A stretch of 64,000 nucleotides of DNA from Duganella sp. CF402 (lineage in GTDB: Bacteria; Pseudomonadota; Gammaproteobacteria; Burkholderiales; Burkholderiaceae_D): assembly GCF_900109645.1 (NCBI RefSeq), contig NZ_FOBG01000001.1:3462520-3526519 (forward strand). The letters run 5' to 3'. This document shows, one piece after another, positions 1 through 8,815 of the stretch. The notes beneath the pieces are model-generated. The model ran no database searches. It worked only from the letters and a program-made list of their open reading frames with translations, and was not told the origin of the DNA. Each line of letters starts with the position of its first letter. The stretch's first letter is position 1. Both the position numbers and the translations under genes were made by a program.

Positions 1-378
1 GACACCCTGGTCGACACCCTGCGCATCTTTGCCGACATGGCCGGCGGCATCACCGTCAAGCCGGACAATATGCGCGCGGCCGCGCTGCAGGGCTATGCCA
101 CCGCCACCGACCTCGCCGACTATCTGGTCAAGAAGGGCCTGCCGTTCCGCGACGCCCACGAAGCCGTGGCCCACGCCGTGCGCGCCTGCGACGATCTGAA
201 GATCGACCTGGCCGAAATGTCGCTGGAGCAACTGCGCGCCTTCTCGACCCTGATCGAGGACGACGTGTTTGCCGTGCTGACCCTGGAAGGCTCGGTCGCC
301 GCGCGCGACCACGTCGGCGGCACCGCGCCGAACCAGGTGCGCCAGGCCATCGCCCGCGTGCGCGCCCAGCTGAAGTAA
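1..378 (+). CDS. argH: Argininosuccinate lyase, C-terminal part (5' truncated by window edge)
   Basis: The open frame runs in from base 1 and ends at TAA 376-378, leaving about 125 residues. The remaining sequence matches the C-terminal helical domain of argininosuccinate lyase, the enzyme that splits argininosuccinate into arginine and fumarate in the cytoplasm. Recognisable stretches are the [15 protein letters not shown] segment, a [18 protein letters not shown] segment and the closing [12 protein letters not shown] segment, all typical of the fumarase/aspartase superfamily ArgH tail. The catalytic serine loop lies upstream, outside the window. A GC-rich hairpin follows the stop codon at 386-409 and probably ends the transcript. 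Confidence 0.93.
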   Translation, partial: DTLVDTLRIFADMAGGITVKPDNMRAAALQGYATATDLADYLVKKGLPFRDAHEAVAHAVRACDDLKIDLAEMSLEQLRAFSTLIEDDVFAVLTLEGSVAARDHVGGTAPNQVRQAIARVRAQLK

Positions 379-385
379 TCCCCTC

Positions 386-409
386 CGGCGCCGCCGTCCG
401 GCGGCGCCG
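386..409 (+). terminator. GC-rich hairpin after argH
   Basis: A perfect 10-bp stem (386-395 with 400-409) closes on a four-base GTCC loop seven bases after the argH stop. Only a weak T-containing stretch follows, so it is either a poor intrinsic terminator or an RNA-end-stabilising hairpin. It separates argH from the secreted protease gene. Confidence 0.5.
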
Positions 410-488
410 ATCTGCCTGCTGTTTGATCTGGCGCAGTACCGTCCGCCGCCATCGTTCTAGCGTGAAGTCATCTACCACGGAGGATGAC

Positions 489-2765
489 ATGAAACCACGC
501 ACACTCACCCTGTTATTCGCCTGCATCGCCCTGACCGCGCTGCACGCCGGCGCCGCCCAACTGATGTCGGCCCCCATCACCACCGCCACGCCGCAGGACA
601 GCGCCAGCCTGGTCGCGCGCCTCAACGCGCTCGACGCCCACCCCGGCGTCGACGCCAGCTACAGCTTCCGCATCAGCAGCCAGCACCCCGGCGTGGTCGG
701 CCAGAAAATCACCCGCGCCCAGCACACCTACAAGGGCTTGCGCGTGTTCGGCTCCGAATCGGTGGTGGTGACCAACGCCGCCGGCGACATCCTCAGCGTG
801 TCCGCCTCCGACCGCCGCCCCGGCCTGCAGCCGCAGGCGACCACGCCCGGCGGCGTGGCCCCGCCACCACCGCCAGCCGCGCCACTGCCCGCCGACCTCA
901 CGCCCAGCCTGAACAGCGAGGCCGCCATCGCCGCCGCCGTGCAGGCGATCGCCGCCGGCGCCAGCCACCGCTGGCCGCCCAGCGCCGAGCTGCTGATCTA
1001 CCCGCTGATGAAAACCACCCGTACCGCCGCCGCCGCCAACAAGCCCGACGACCAGCTCAACGCCCTCGATGTCGTCGAGGTGGTGGACCGCTACGCGCTG
1101 GCCTGGCTGGTGCAGCTGCGCATGGCGCTTGACGGCAAGCTGGTCTACTACGACGTGGTGATCGACGCCCACAGCGGCGCCGTGATCGCCAAGTGGCCGG
1201 CGCTGCAAACCGTCACCGGCATCGGCAACAGCCAGTACAACGGGCAGGTGCCGATCAGCACCTCGGCCACCGCCGGCGGCTTCCAGATGCTCGACAGCGC
1301 GCGCGGCACGGGCGGGCGGTACGGCGGCATGGCCATCACCAACGCCAACCACAGCTCGCCCAACAACCCCGATCCCGGCGCCATCTACACCAACGCCAGC
1401 AACACCTGGGGCGACGGCCTGCAGTACAACGGCGGCAGCACCACCAGCGCCAACGGCCAGACCGCCGCCGTCAACGCGCTGTGGGGCCTGATGAACACCT
1501 ACGACACCAACAAGAACGTGCTGGGCTGGCAATCGCTGGACGGCAACAACACCGCCACCTACATCGCCGCCCACGTCGGCACCGCCTACGACAACGCCTT
1601 CTACGACGACAGCTGCAAGTGCATGTACATCGGCGACGGCAACAGCTTCACCAGCCTGGGCGCGATCGACGTCATCGGCCACGAAATGTCGCACGGCGTG
1701 ACCGCCTCCACCGCCGACCTGATCTACGCCGGCGAATCGGGCGGCCTCAACGAATCGAACTCCGACATCGGCGGCGAAATGGTGGAAGCCTACGCGCGCC
1801 ACGGCGGCACCGGCGGCACCGTCCCGGCGGCCGGCAACGACTGGATGATGGGCAAGGAAATCAGCAAGAGCGGCCAGCCGCTGCGCTGGATGTACAAGCC
1901 GAGCAAGGACGGCCGCAGCCCGGATTCCTGGAACAGCAACCTCGGCAACCTCGACGTCCATTACTCGAGCGGCCCCAACAACCGCATGTTCTACTTCCTG
2001 GCGCAGGGTTCGAGCGCCGACCCGGCCAGCGACTACCACAGCCCCTACCTGACGCGCACGCCGGCCGCCATGAGCGGCATCGGCAGCGACAAGGCCTACC
2101 GCATCTGGTTCAAGGCGCTGACCACCAAATTCACCTCCTCCACCAACTATGCCGACGCCCGCAACAAGGTGCTGCAGGCGGCGCAGGAACTGTACGGCGC
2201 GACGTCGAAGGAAGCGATTGCCGTGCAGCGCGCCTACGCCGCCATCAACGTCGGCGCCGACATCGATGAAGCGGGCGGCGGCGGTGGCGGCGAGGCGGTC
2301 GAGCGCATCGTCAACGGCGGCTTCGAAAACGGCGTCACCGGCTGGAGCGGCACGACGTACGTGATCGGCGCCAATCCCGGCCAGCCGCCGTACGAAGGAA
2401 CGCGCTACGCTTGGCTGGGCGGCAACGGCCGGCGCGCCACTGAAACGCTGACCCAGCGCGTCACCATTCCAGCCAACGCCGCCAGCGCGCAACTGAGCTT
2501 CGCGCTGCACATCGACACCGACGAAGGCGGCAACACCGTGTACGACACTATGACCGTCACCGTCCGCAGCGGCGGCAGCGGCGGCGCGGTGCTGGCCACG
2601 CTGGCCACCTACACCAACCTGACGCCGGCCGACGGTTACCAGATCCGCAGCTTCGACCTGCTGCCGTTCAAAGGGCAGACCGTCACGCTGTCGTTTGCCA
2701 TGCGCGAAGACCGCTCGCTGCAAACGTCCTTCGTGCTCGACAAGGTCAGCCTGCTGACCAAATAA
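489..2765 (+). CDS. Secreted M4-family (thermolysin-like) zinc metallopeptidase with C-terminal jelly-roll-type domain
   Basis: Predicted 758-residue exported neutral protease. The ATG at 489 follows a GGAGG ribosome site by six bases, and the protein opens with a Sec signal peptide (MKPRTLTLLFACIALTALHA). Residues about 30-250 form the FTP/PepSY inhibitory propeptide. The catalytic domain contains HEMSH with His398 and His402 as zinc ligands, Glu399 as general base and Glu422 in LNESNSD as third ligand, which keeps the 20-residue thermolysin spacing. A later DVHYSSGPNN motif holds the transition-state histidine. From about residue 605 an IVNGGFENGVTGW segment starts a C-terminal beta-sandwich domain, often a substrate- or surface-binding module. 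It stands alone between argH and a convergent lipoprotein gene, stop to stop with no gap. Confidence 0.93.
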   Translation: MKPRTLTLLFACIALTALHAGAAQLMSAPITTATPQDSASLVARLNALDAHPGVDASYSFRISSQHPGVVGQKITRAQHTYKGLRVFGSESVVVTNAAGDILSVSASDRRPGLQPQATTPGGVAPPPPPAAPLPADLTPSLNSEAAIAAAVQAIAAGASHRWPPSAELLIYPLMKTTRTAAAANKPDDQLNALDVVEVVDRYALAWLVQLRMALDGKLVYYDVVIDAHSGAVIAKWPALQTVTGIGNSQYNGQVPISTSATAGGFQMLDSARGTGGRYGGMAITNANHSSPNNPDPGAIYTNASNTWGDGLQYNGGSTTSANGQTAAVNALWGLMNTYDTNKNVLGWQSLDGNNTATYIAAHVGTAYDNAFYDDSCKCMYIGDGNSFTSLGAIDVIGHEMSHGVTASTADLIYAGESGGLNESNSDIGGEMVEAYARHGGTGGTVPAAGNDWMMGKEISKSGQPLRWMYKPSKDGRSPDSWNSNLGNLDVHYSSGPNNRMFYFLAQGSSADPASDYHSPYLTRTPAAMSGIGSDKAYRIWFKALTTKFTSSTNYADARNKVLQAAQELYGATSKEAIAVQRAYAAINVGADIDEAGGGGGGEAVERIVNGGFENGVTGWSGTTYVIGANPGQPPYEGTRYAWLGGNGRRATETLTQRVTIPANAASAQLSFALHIDTDEGGNTVYDTMTVTVRSGGSGGAVLATLATYTNLTPADGYQIRSFDLLPFKGQTVTLSFAMREDRSLQTSFVLDKVSLLTK

Positions 2766-4367
2766 TCAACGCAGCGACACGAACACCGGGTTCGAATAGA
2801 ACCACAGGCTGCGGTAGTTGCGGTCGTTGATATCGTTGAAGCGCTGGGTGTTGTCGGTGGTGCCGGTGCGCTGGTCGGCCAGCGGTTCGCCGCCCTGCGT
2901 CAGTCCGGCGACATCCACGCCCAGGTTGGTGCCGCGCAGGCGGAAGTACTGGTTCTTGCTGGCGGTGGTTTCATAGGTGACGCTGTAATAACCGTCCGCA
3001 TCCACCTTCCAGTCGGCCGCCGTGAAGCGCTTGACCACGCGCGCGCTGGCGTTGGTGGCGACGCTGTAGGCCGCGCTGCCCGGCGTCGCCCTGGCGCCGA
3101 CATCGCCGGCGATCAGGTCGACGTGATCGACCACCGGCTTGACGTTGGCCGGCGTGCCGCTGTCGACCGGCTTCTCGTAATTGTTCTTCGCCGGCGACTT
3201 GAAGCGGATGGTGATGGTGACCTTGTCGCCGCTGGCCACTTTCAGTTCGCCGCCCATCTCCTTGCGGTCATCGCGGCTGGCCAGGTTGAAGTCCAGCGCG
3301 TTAATCAGGTCGCCGTAGACCGAGAACATCTTGCCCGAGCGCAGGCCGGCCAACAGGTCCCTGGCGCTGGGTGCGCCGGTGGCGCTGTTGAACACATAGT
3401 TCTTCGCATACTCGCCGGGGAAATAGCCGCTGCTGTTGCCGCCGACGATCTTGAAGTGGGTGTCGGAATCGGTCAGGTTCCAGATGCGGCGGCCCTCGCC
3501 CAGCAAGGCATCCCACGGCCCGCCCAACTTGGCGACCACGTAATCGACACCGCCATACACCCGCAGCAGCGCGTTGTCGTCGGTGTAGGCCGCCGTGTAG
3601 CCGCCGCGATCCGGCTCCATCTGGTTGCCCACCATGCCCTCGATGGCAAACATGATGTTGGGCGCGGCGTCGTTGAAGGCGCGGAAGTCGGCGATGCTGT
3701 AGCTGCCCTTGTTGCGCGACGGGTGATTGATCACCGCGTAGCTGGTATCCGGATAATTCTGTTTAAGCCAGTTGATCGCCTGCAGCGCATCGTCGGCGGT
3801 CTTGTTGTAGCGCGTCTCGCCGTACTTGGCCTTCCACGCCGCCACATCGGCGGCGTCGAACATGGCGGCGTCGCGCGTGGTGAACAGATATTCGAATTCC
3901 TTCATGCCCTTGGTGCTGGCGGCCGCGCCGTCGAACATGCCGATGCCGATATGGTCGTGGGTCGGCATATCCCATTCGAAGCCGGAGAAAATCAGCTTGT
4001 CGGCGTAGGTGCCGGCCGCCTGCAGCGCCTTCACATGCGGTGCCTCGTAGCGTTCAACGCCGAGCGACATCGGGATCGACGCCGCCAGCGTGACGCCCTT
4101 CTCGTCGCGGGTGGAGACGCGCAAGTGATTCGACACCGCCATCCAGTCCAGGCCATAGCTGGTGAAGGCCTTGGCCAGAATCTTGTCCAGCGTCTGGCTG
4201 ACATCGGCGTCGGCCGACTGCGTGGTATGCGTGTGCAGATCGCCGGCGATCCAGCGGCCGGACGGCAGCGGCGGCACCACGCTTTGCGGCGCGTTGTCGC
4301 CGCCGCAGGCAGCGATGATCAGCACGGTGGCGATGACGGAAGGGAACAGCAGTTTTTTGTACGGCAT
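2766..4367 (-). CDS. PHP-like (CehA/McbA-type) metallohydrolase lipoprotein
   Basis: Predicted 533-residue lipoprotein. The start at 4367 is chosen because it gives a clean signal (MPYKKLLFPSVIATVLIIAAC) with a lipobox cysteine, and AGGA lies nine bases upstream; a longer reading frame upstream has no such signal. The mature protein begins a PHP-type metal-binding fold with HTHTTQSADAD near residue 45 and a later WMAVSNHL motif, followed by GFEW, NHPSR and DSDTH segments expected to supply further metal ligands. Such proteins hydrolyse phosphoesters or amide-type bonds, but the substrate cannot be read from sequence. It is probably anchored in the periplasmic face of the envelope. It shares a divergent control region with the M24 peptidase and converges on the M4 protease. 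Confidence 0.75.
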   Translation of the reverse strand: MPYKKLLFPSVIATVLIIAACGGDNAPQSVVPPLPSGRWIAGDLHTHTTQSADADVSQTLDKILAKAFTSYGLDWMAVSNHLRVSTRDEKGVTLAASIPMSLGVERYEAPHVKALQAAGTYADKLIFSGFEWDMPTHDHIGIGMFDGAAASTKGMKEFEYLFTTRDAAMFDAADVAAWKAKYGETRYNKTADDALQAINWLKQNYPDTSYAVINHPSRNKGSYSIADFRAFNDAAPNIMFAIEGMVGNQMEPDRGGYTAAYTDDNALLRVYGGVDYVVAKLGGPWDALLGEGRRIWNLTDSDTHFKIVGGNSSGYFPGEYAKNYVFNSATGAPSARDLLAGLRSGKMFSVYGDLINALDFNLASRDDRKEMGGELKVASGDKVTITIRFKSPAKNNYEKPVDSGTPANVKPVVDHVDLIAGDVGARATPGSAAYSVATNASARVVKRFTAADWKVDADGYYSVTYETTASKNQYFRLRGTNLGVDVAGLTQGGEPLADQRTGTTDNTQRFNDINDRNYRSLWFYSNPVFVSLR

Positions 4368-4491
4368 GAGTGCATCCTGAAGTGTGAAACAGACGAGCGG
4401 GCACCATAACATTGGTGTATGACGGCCGAATGACCTGCTATCATCGGCAGTTCAAGCGAGCGATCCTCGCGCACAACATCAGGATATAAAA

Positions 4492-5721
4492 ATGACTATA
4501 GGTATAGGCGGCAAGACCATCGACGAGGCATTGGCCTCCCTGTCGGACATGACTGCGGGCGCAGTCCCCATCGGCAAAGACGAACACCTGCAGCGCATCG
4601 CGCGCGCGCAAGCCTACATGCAGGCGCAAGGCATCGCCGCCATCTACCTCAACGCCGGCGCCAACCTGACCTACTTCACCGGCACCAAGTGGTACGCCAG
4701 CGAGCGCATGGTCGGCGCCATCCTGCCGGCGCAAGGCGCCATCGAATACATCGCCCCTGCTTTCGAAGAAAGCACCTTGAAGGACTTCATGCTGGTCGAC
4801 GGCCCGGTCAACTGCTGGCACGAGCACGAAAGCCCGTACGCCTTGTTCGTCGCTGTGCTGAAACGCATGGGCATCGCGCCGAATCCTGCACAGCCGCCGC
4901 GCGTGGGCATCTGCGAAAGCGCCGCCTTCTTCATCTACGACGGCATCCGTCCGCTGGCCGACGGCTACGCGCTGGAGAATGCGCGCGCCGTCACCGCGCA
5001 CTGCCGCACCCGCAAATCGGCCGCCGAAATCGCCCTGATGCAGCGCGCCAAGGACATGACGCTGGCGGTGCACATCGCCGCTGCCAGCATCCTGCGCGAG
5101 GGCATCACCACCAAGGAAGTGGAAGAATTCATCGACCGCGCGCACCGCAAGGTTGGCGCCTCCGGCTCGTATTTCGTGATCGTGCTGTTCGGCGAAGCCA
5201 CCGCCTACCCGCACGGCGTGAGCTACGTGCAGACGCTGAAGTCCGGAGACACGGTGCTGATCGACACCGGCTGCAAACTGCACAACTACATCTCCGACAT
5301 CACCCGCACCTACGTGTACGGCCCGATCAGCGAGCGCCAGCGTTCGGTATGGAACAGCGAAAAGAAAGCGCAAGCCGCCGCCTTCGCCGCCGCCCAGCTG
5401 AGCGTGCCGTGCGAGGAAGTGGACGCCGCCGCCCGCCATTCGCTGGAAGCGGACGGCTTCGGCCCCGGCTACAAGTTGCCCGGCCTGCCGCACCGCACCG
5501 GCCACGGCATCGGCCTCGACATCCACGAGTGGCCCTACCTGGTTGGCGGCGACAAAACGCCGCTGGACGTCGGCATGTGCTTCTCGAACGAACCGATGAT
5601 CTGCATCCCGGGCGAATTCGGCGTGCGCCATGAAGACCACTTCTACATGACCGCCAGCGGCCCGAAATGGTTCACCGAACCAGCCCACAGCATCGACGAC
5701 CCGTTTGGCTTGAAACGTTAA
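4492..5721 (+). CDS. M24-family metallopeptidase (Xaa-Pro aminopeptidase/dipeptidase-like)
   Basis: Predicted 409-residue cytoplasmic pita-bread metallopeptidase. The N-terminal creatinase-like domain spans roughly residues 25-170. The C-terminal domain shows the expected five dinuclear metal ligands: Asp in LIDTGC, Asp in SDITRT, His in GLPHRTGHGIG, Glu in SNEPM and Glu in GVRHEDHF. The ATG at 4492 has AGGA seven bases upstream. Family members cleave the N-terminal residue before proline or split Xaa-Pro dipeptides; some act on creatine-like or sulfonium substrates, so the exact substrate is open. A VOC-family gene follows 17 bases downstream with a strong ribosome site and is likely co-transcribed. 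Confidence 0.9.
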   Translation: MTIGIGGKTIDEALASLSDMTAGAVPIGKDEHLQRIARAQAYMQAQGIAAIYLNAGANLTYFTGTKWYASERMVGAILPAQGAIEYIAPAFEESTLKDFMLVDGPVNCWHEHESPYALFVAVLKRMGIAPNPAQPPRVGICESAAFFIYDGIRPLADGYALENARAVTAHCRTRKSAAEIALMQRAKDMTLAVHIAAASILREGITTKEVEEFIDRAHRKVGASGSYFVIVLFGEATAYPHGVSYVQTLKSGDTVLIDTGCKLHNYISDITRTYVYGPISERQRSVWNSEKKAQAAAFAAAQLSVPCEEVDAAARHSLEADGFGPGYKLPGLPHRTGHGIGLDIHEWPYLVGGDKTPLDVGMCFSNEPMICIPGEFGVRHEDHFYMTASGPKWFTEPAHSIDDPFGLKR

Positions 5722-5738
5722 TCTCTCAGGAGGCGTGC

Positions 5739-6125
5739 ATGAAACGAGTGACTGGCATCGGCGGTATTTTCTTTTATGCGCAAGACCCCAAGGCGCTGGG
5801 CGAGTGGTACAAGCGCCATCTCGGTATCGACGTGCAAGCCTGGGGCGGCGCGGCGTTCGATTGGACCGACGATGACGGCAAGCCGACCGGCGGCACCACC
5901 GCGTGGTGTATCTCGGCCGCCGACAGCAACGCCTTCGCACCGGCCAGCAAACCATTCGTGGTGAATTACCGCGTGGCCGATCTGGCCGCGCTGCTGCAAG
6001 CCCTGCGCGACGAGGGCTGCAACGTGCTCGATAAAACCGACGATTCCGAGTTCGGCAAGTTCGGCTGGGTCATCGACCCGGAAGGGAACAAGTGCGAACT
6101 GTGGGAACCGCCGCCGGGCCAGTAA
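5739..6125 (+). CDS. VOC-family (glyoxalase/bleomycin-resistance fold) protein
   Basis: Predicted 128-residue single-domain VOC protein. The start at 5739 is fixed by a perfect CAGGAGG ribosome site six bases before it. It contains the family opening GIGGIFFYAQDPKALGEWY, a central FVVNYRVADLAALLQAL strand-helix and the final FGWVIDPEGNKCELWEPP metal-site strand. The final Glu in ELWEP is a probable metal ligand. Proteins of this size bind metal as dimers and act as lyases, isomerases or resistance proteins, with no substrate evident here. It is downstream of the M24 peptidase and abuts paaZ exactly, stop to stop with zero spacing. Confidence 0.85.
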   Translation: MKRVTGIGGIFFYAQDPKALGEWYKRHLGIDVQAWGGAAFDWTDDDGKPTGGTTAWCISAADSNAFAPASKPFVVNYRVADLAALLQALRDEGCNVLDKTDDSEFGKFGWVIDPEGNKCELWEPPPGQ

Positions 6126-8171
6126 TCAGCTGCGCTTCATCACCAGCGTGAGGATGTCGTAGCTGGCCACCAGCTCGTCGCGCTGGTTGGTCACCTGCAC
6201 GTCCCACGCCACCACGCCCTGCCCCACGCCCTTGTCGTCGGTGCGGTTGCGATCGACCTTGCGCTTGCAGGTCAGGCGCGCGCGGATGGTGTCGCCGATC
6301 GCCACCGGCGCCACGAAGCGCAGGTTATCCAATCCATAGTTGGCCAGCACCGGCCCCGGCGCCGGCGACACGAACAAGCCCGCCGCCGCCGACAGCACGA
6401 AGTAGCCGTGCGCGATGCGCTGGCCGAACTGCGTGTCTTTCGCCGCCACCTCGTCGAAATGCATGTAGAAGTAGTCGCCCGAGACGCCGCCGAAGTTGAC
6501 GATGTCGGCCTCGCTGACGGTGCGGCGATGGGTCAGCAGCGAATCGCCGATGGCCAGATCCTCGAAGTGCTTGCGGAACGGATGCAGCGCCTCTTCCTGC
6601 ACCTTCGCACCGCGCACGTATTCGCCGGTCACCGCCGCCAGCATGGTCGGCGAGCCTTGCACCGCCGCGCGCTGCAGGAAGTGGCGCACCGCGCGGATGC
6701 CGCCCAGCTCTTCGCCGCCGCCAGCGCGTCCCGGACCGCCGTGCTTGAGCTGCGGCAGCGGCGAGCCGTGGCCGGTGGAATCCACCGCCGCCTCGCGCTC
6801 GAGCACCAGCACGCGGCCATGCGAGGCCGCCGCCATCGGCACCGCGTAGGCGGCAATCGCCGGCTCTTTGGTCACCAGCGTCGACACCAGCGAACCCTTG
6901 CCGCGCGCGGCCAGCGCCAGCGCTTCGTCGATGCCGTGATAACTGATGATGGTGCTGACCGGGCCAAACGCCTCGACGTCGTGCACCGCCTCATTGCCCA
7001 TGCCGTCACGGCACAGCAGCAGCGTCGGCGCGAAGAACGCGCCTTCGCTCACGCCCTCGCCGACCGGCTTGAAGCCATCGCGCGCACTGAACAACACCTC
7101 GTTGCCGCGCGCGAGCAGTTCGACCCGCTCGGCCACATCGCGCTGCTGATCGCGCGACGCCAGCGCCCCCATGCGCACGCCGTCCACCGACGGATCGCCA
7201 ACGCTGACTTTCGCCAGCCGCTCGCGCAGGCGTGTGCCCACCGCATCGACCAGATGATCGGGCACGATGATGCGGCGGATCGCGGTACACTTCTGCCCCG
7301 CCTTGCCGGTCATCTCGCGCGCCACCTCCTTCACGAACAGGTCGAACTCCGCATCGTCCGGCGTCACGTCCGGCGCCAGGATGGCGCAGTTGAGCGAATC
7401 CGCTTCGGCGGTGAACGGCACCGAGTTGGCGATCAGGTTGCGGTTGGTGCGCAGCCGCGCCGCCGTGTCGGCCGAGCCGGTGAAGGTCACCACGTCAGCG
7501 CCGCCGAGGCGGTCCAGCAGGTCGCCGGTGCCGCCGATCACCAGTTGCAGCGCGCCTTCCGGCAGCAGGCCGGATTCGTGCATCATGCGCACCAGCGCTT
7601 CGGTCAGGTAGCTGGTGGCGCTGGCCGGTTTGCCGATGCACGGCATGGCCGCCAGAAAGCTCGGCGCGAATTTCTCCAGCAGGCCCCAGATCGGGAAGTT
7701 GAAAGCGTTGATGTGCACCGCCAACCCGCCGCGCGGCACCAGGATGTGGGTGCCGGCAAAGCCGCCGTTCTTCCCGAGCGCCATCGCCGGGCCTTCATGC
7801 AGCACGTTGGACGACGGCAGCTCGCGGCTGCCCATGCTGGCGTAGGCGAACAGCGTGCCGGTGCCGCCTTCGATATCGACCCAGCTGTCGGCGCGGGTGG
7901 CGCCGGTCAGGTGCGAGATGGCGTACAGCTCTTCCTTGCGGCTCAGCAGGTACACGGCCAGCGCCTTCAGGCGCGCGGCGCGCTGCTGGAAATTCATCTG
8001 CATCAGCGCCGGGATGCCGCTCTTGCGCGCATAGCTCACCGCCTCGCCGAAGTCGATCTGGTCGGCGTGGGTGTGGTAGATCACGGCGTTGGTCAGGGCG
8101 CTGTGCAGCGGCGCGGCGGCCTCGCTGCCGATCCAGCGGCCGGCGATGAAGCTTTGTAAAGTCTGTGGCAT
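6126..8171 (-). CDS. paaZ: Oxepin-CoA hydrolase / 3-oxo-5,6-dehydrosuberyl-CoA semialdehyde dehydrogenase
   Basis: Predicted 681-residue bifunctional ring-cleavage enzyme, the same length as the E. coli protein. The N-terminal aldehyde dehydrogenase domain (about residues 1-510) has VTFTGSADTA and the catalytic cysteine in GKAGQKCTAIRR. The conserved STGHGSPLPQLKHGGPGRAG stretch is typical of PaaZ. The C-terminal MaoC-like hotdog domain (about 540-681) has the RIAHGYFVLSAAAGLF hydratase motif. In the pathway it hydrolyses oxepin-CoA and oxidises the resulting semialdehyde. The start at 8171 was preferred over an upstream extension because the longer frame only overlaps paaY. It is the last gene of the paa operon, 17 bases after paaY. 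Confidence 0.96.
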   Translation of the reverse strand: MPQTLQSFIAGRWIGSEAAAPLHSALTNAVIYHTHADQIDFGEAVSYARKSGIPALMQMNFQQRAARLKALAVYLLSRKEELYAISHLTGATRADSWVDIEGGTGTLFAYASMGSRELPSSNVLHEGPAMALGKNGGFAGTHILVPRGGLAVHINAFNFPIWGLLEKFAPSFLAAMPCIGKPASATSYLTEALVRMMHESGLLPEGALQLVIGGTGDLLDRLGGADVVTFTGSADTAARLRTNRNLIANSVPFTAEADSLNCAILAPDVTPDDAEFDLFVKEVAREMTGKAGQKCTAIRRIIVPDHLVDAVGTRLRERLAKVSVGDPSVDGVRMGALASRDQQRDVAERVELLARGNEVLFSARDGFKPVGEGVSEGAFFAPTLLLCRDGMGNEAVHDVEAFGPVSTIISYHGIDEALALAARGKGSLVSTLVTKEPAIAAYAVPMAAASHGRVLVLEREAAVDSTGHGSPLPQLKHGGPGRAGGGEELGGIRAVRHFLQRAAVQGSPTMLAAVTGEYVRGAKVQEEALHPFRKHFEDLAIGDSLLTHRRTVSEADIVNFGGVSGDYFYMHFDEVAAKDTQFGQRIAHGYFVLSAAAGLFVSPAPGPVLANYGLDNLRFVAPVAIGDTIRARLTCKRKVDRNRTDDKGVGQGVVAWDVQVTNQRDELVASYDILTLVMKRS

Positions 8172-8188
8172 GGTGCAGTCTCCGTTGA

Positions 8189-8800
8189 TTATGCTGAGGC
8201 GTTCTTGTGCAAGTGCAGCGGCAGCGCGCTGTCCCACGCGATGCGCTTGCGGTCCGGCTCCGGCGCGGTGAGCGCTTCGGTCTCGCGCATGGTCTGCATG
8301 CTGCGCACCGCCAGCTCCTGGTACTGCCCGGTACCGTTGGTTTTCCATTGGATCTCGTCGTCACTCAATTCGCGCAGCACCTTGGCCGGCGAGCCGACCG
8401 CCATGCTGCGCGGCGGGATCTGCATCCCCGCGCGCACGAAGCTCATGGCGGCGACGATGCTGTCCGCGCCCACCACGGCGTTGTCCATGACGACGCTGTT
8501 CATGCCGACCAGCGCGTTGCGGCCAATGCGACAGCCGTGCAGCACAGCGCCGTGCCCGATATGGCCATCCTGCTCAACTACCGTATCGCAGCCGGGGAAG
8601 CCGTGCATCACGCAGGTGTCCTGCAGGTTGGCGCCTTCCTCCAGCACCAGCCGCCCGAAGTCGCCGCGCAGCGCCGCCAGCGGGCCAATATAGCAGCGCG
8701 GGCCGACGATCACATCGCCGATCAGCACCGCGCTCGGATGCACGTAGGCAGTCGGGTGAACCACCGGCGTGACGCCATTGATTTCATAAACCTTGACCAT
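8189..8800 (-). CDS. paaY: PaaY, gamma-carbonic-anhydrase-fold hexapeptide protein (thioesterase of the paa pathway)
   Basis: Predicted 203-residue left-handed beta-helix protein with imperfect hexapeptide repeats over residues 15-140. Zinc-site histidines are visible in [16 protein letters not shown] and [12 protein letters not shown]. The C-terminal helix and tail (about 150-203) match PaaY rather than a generic carbonic anhydrase. In the pathway PaaY removes dead-end CoA thioesters that would otherwise trap CoA. It sits between paaK (15-base gap) and paaZ (17-base gap), which supports the assignment. Confidence 0.93.
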   Translation of the reverse strand: MVKVYEINGVTPVVHPTAYVHPSAVLIGDVIVGPRCYIGPLAALRGDFGRLVLEEGANLQDTCVMHGFPGCDTVVEQDGHIGHGAVLHGCRIGRNALVGMNSVVMDNAVVGADSIVAAMSFVRAGMQIPPRSMAVGSPAKVLRELSDDEIQWKTNGTGQYQELAVRSMQTMRETEALTAPEPDRKRIAWDSALPLHLHKNASA

Positions 8801-8815
8801 CGCTACTCCTTAGCC

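Noticed and set aside
513..2723. 736-residue frame antisense to the M4 protease
   Set aside because: Low-complexity Val/Gly/Ala/His-rich translation with no domain; the other strand has signal peptide, HExxH and a ribosome site. It is a GC-rich mirror frame.
3123..4409. 428-residue frame antisense to the PHP-like lipoprotein
   Set aside because: No family features and an implausible composition; the minus-strand gene has a lipobox and metal motifs.
6408..8159. 583-residue frame antisense to paaZ
   Set aside because: Arg/His/Ala-rich shadow of a well-conserved bifunctional enzyme.
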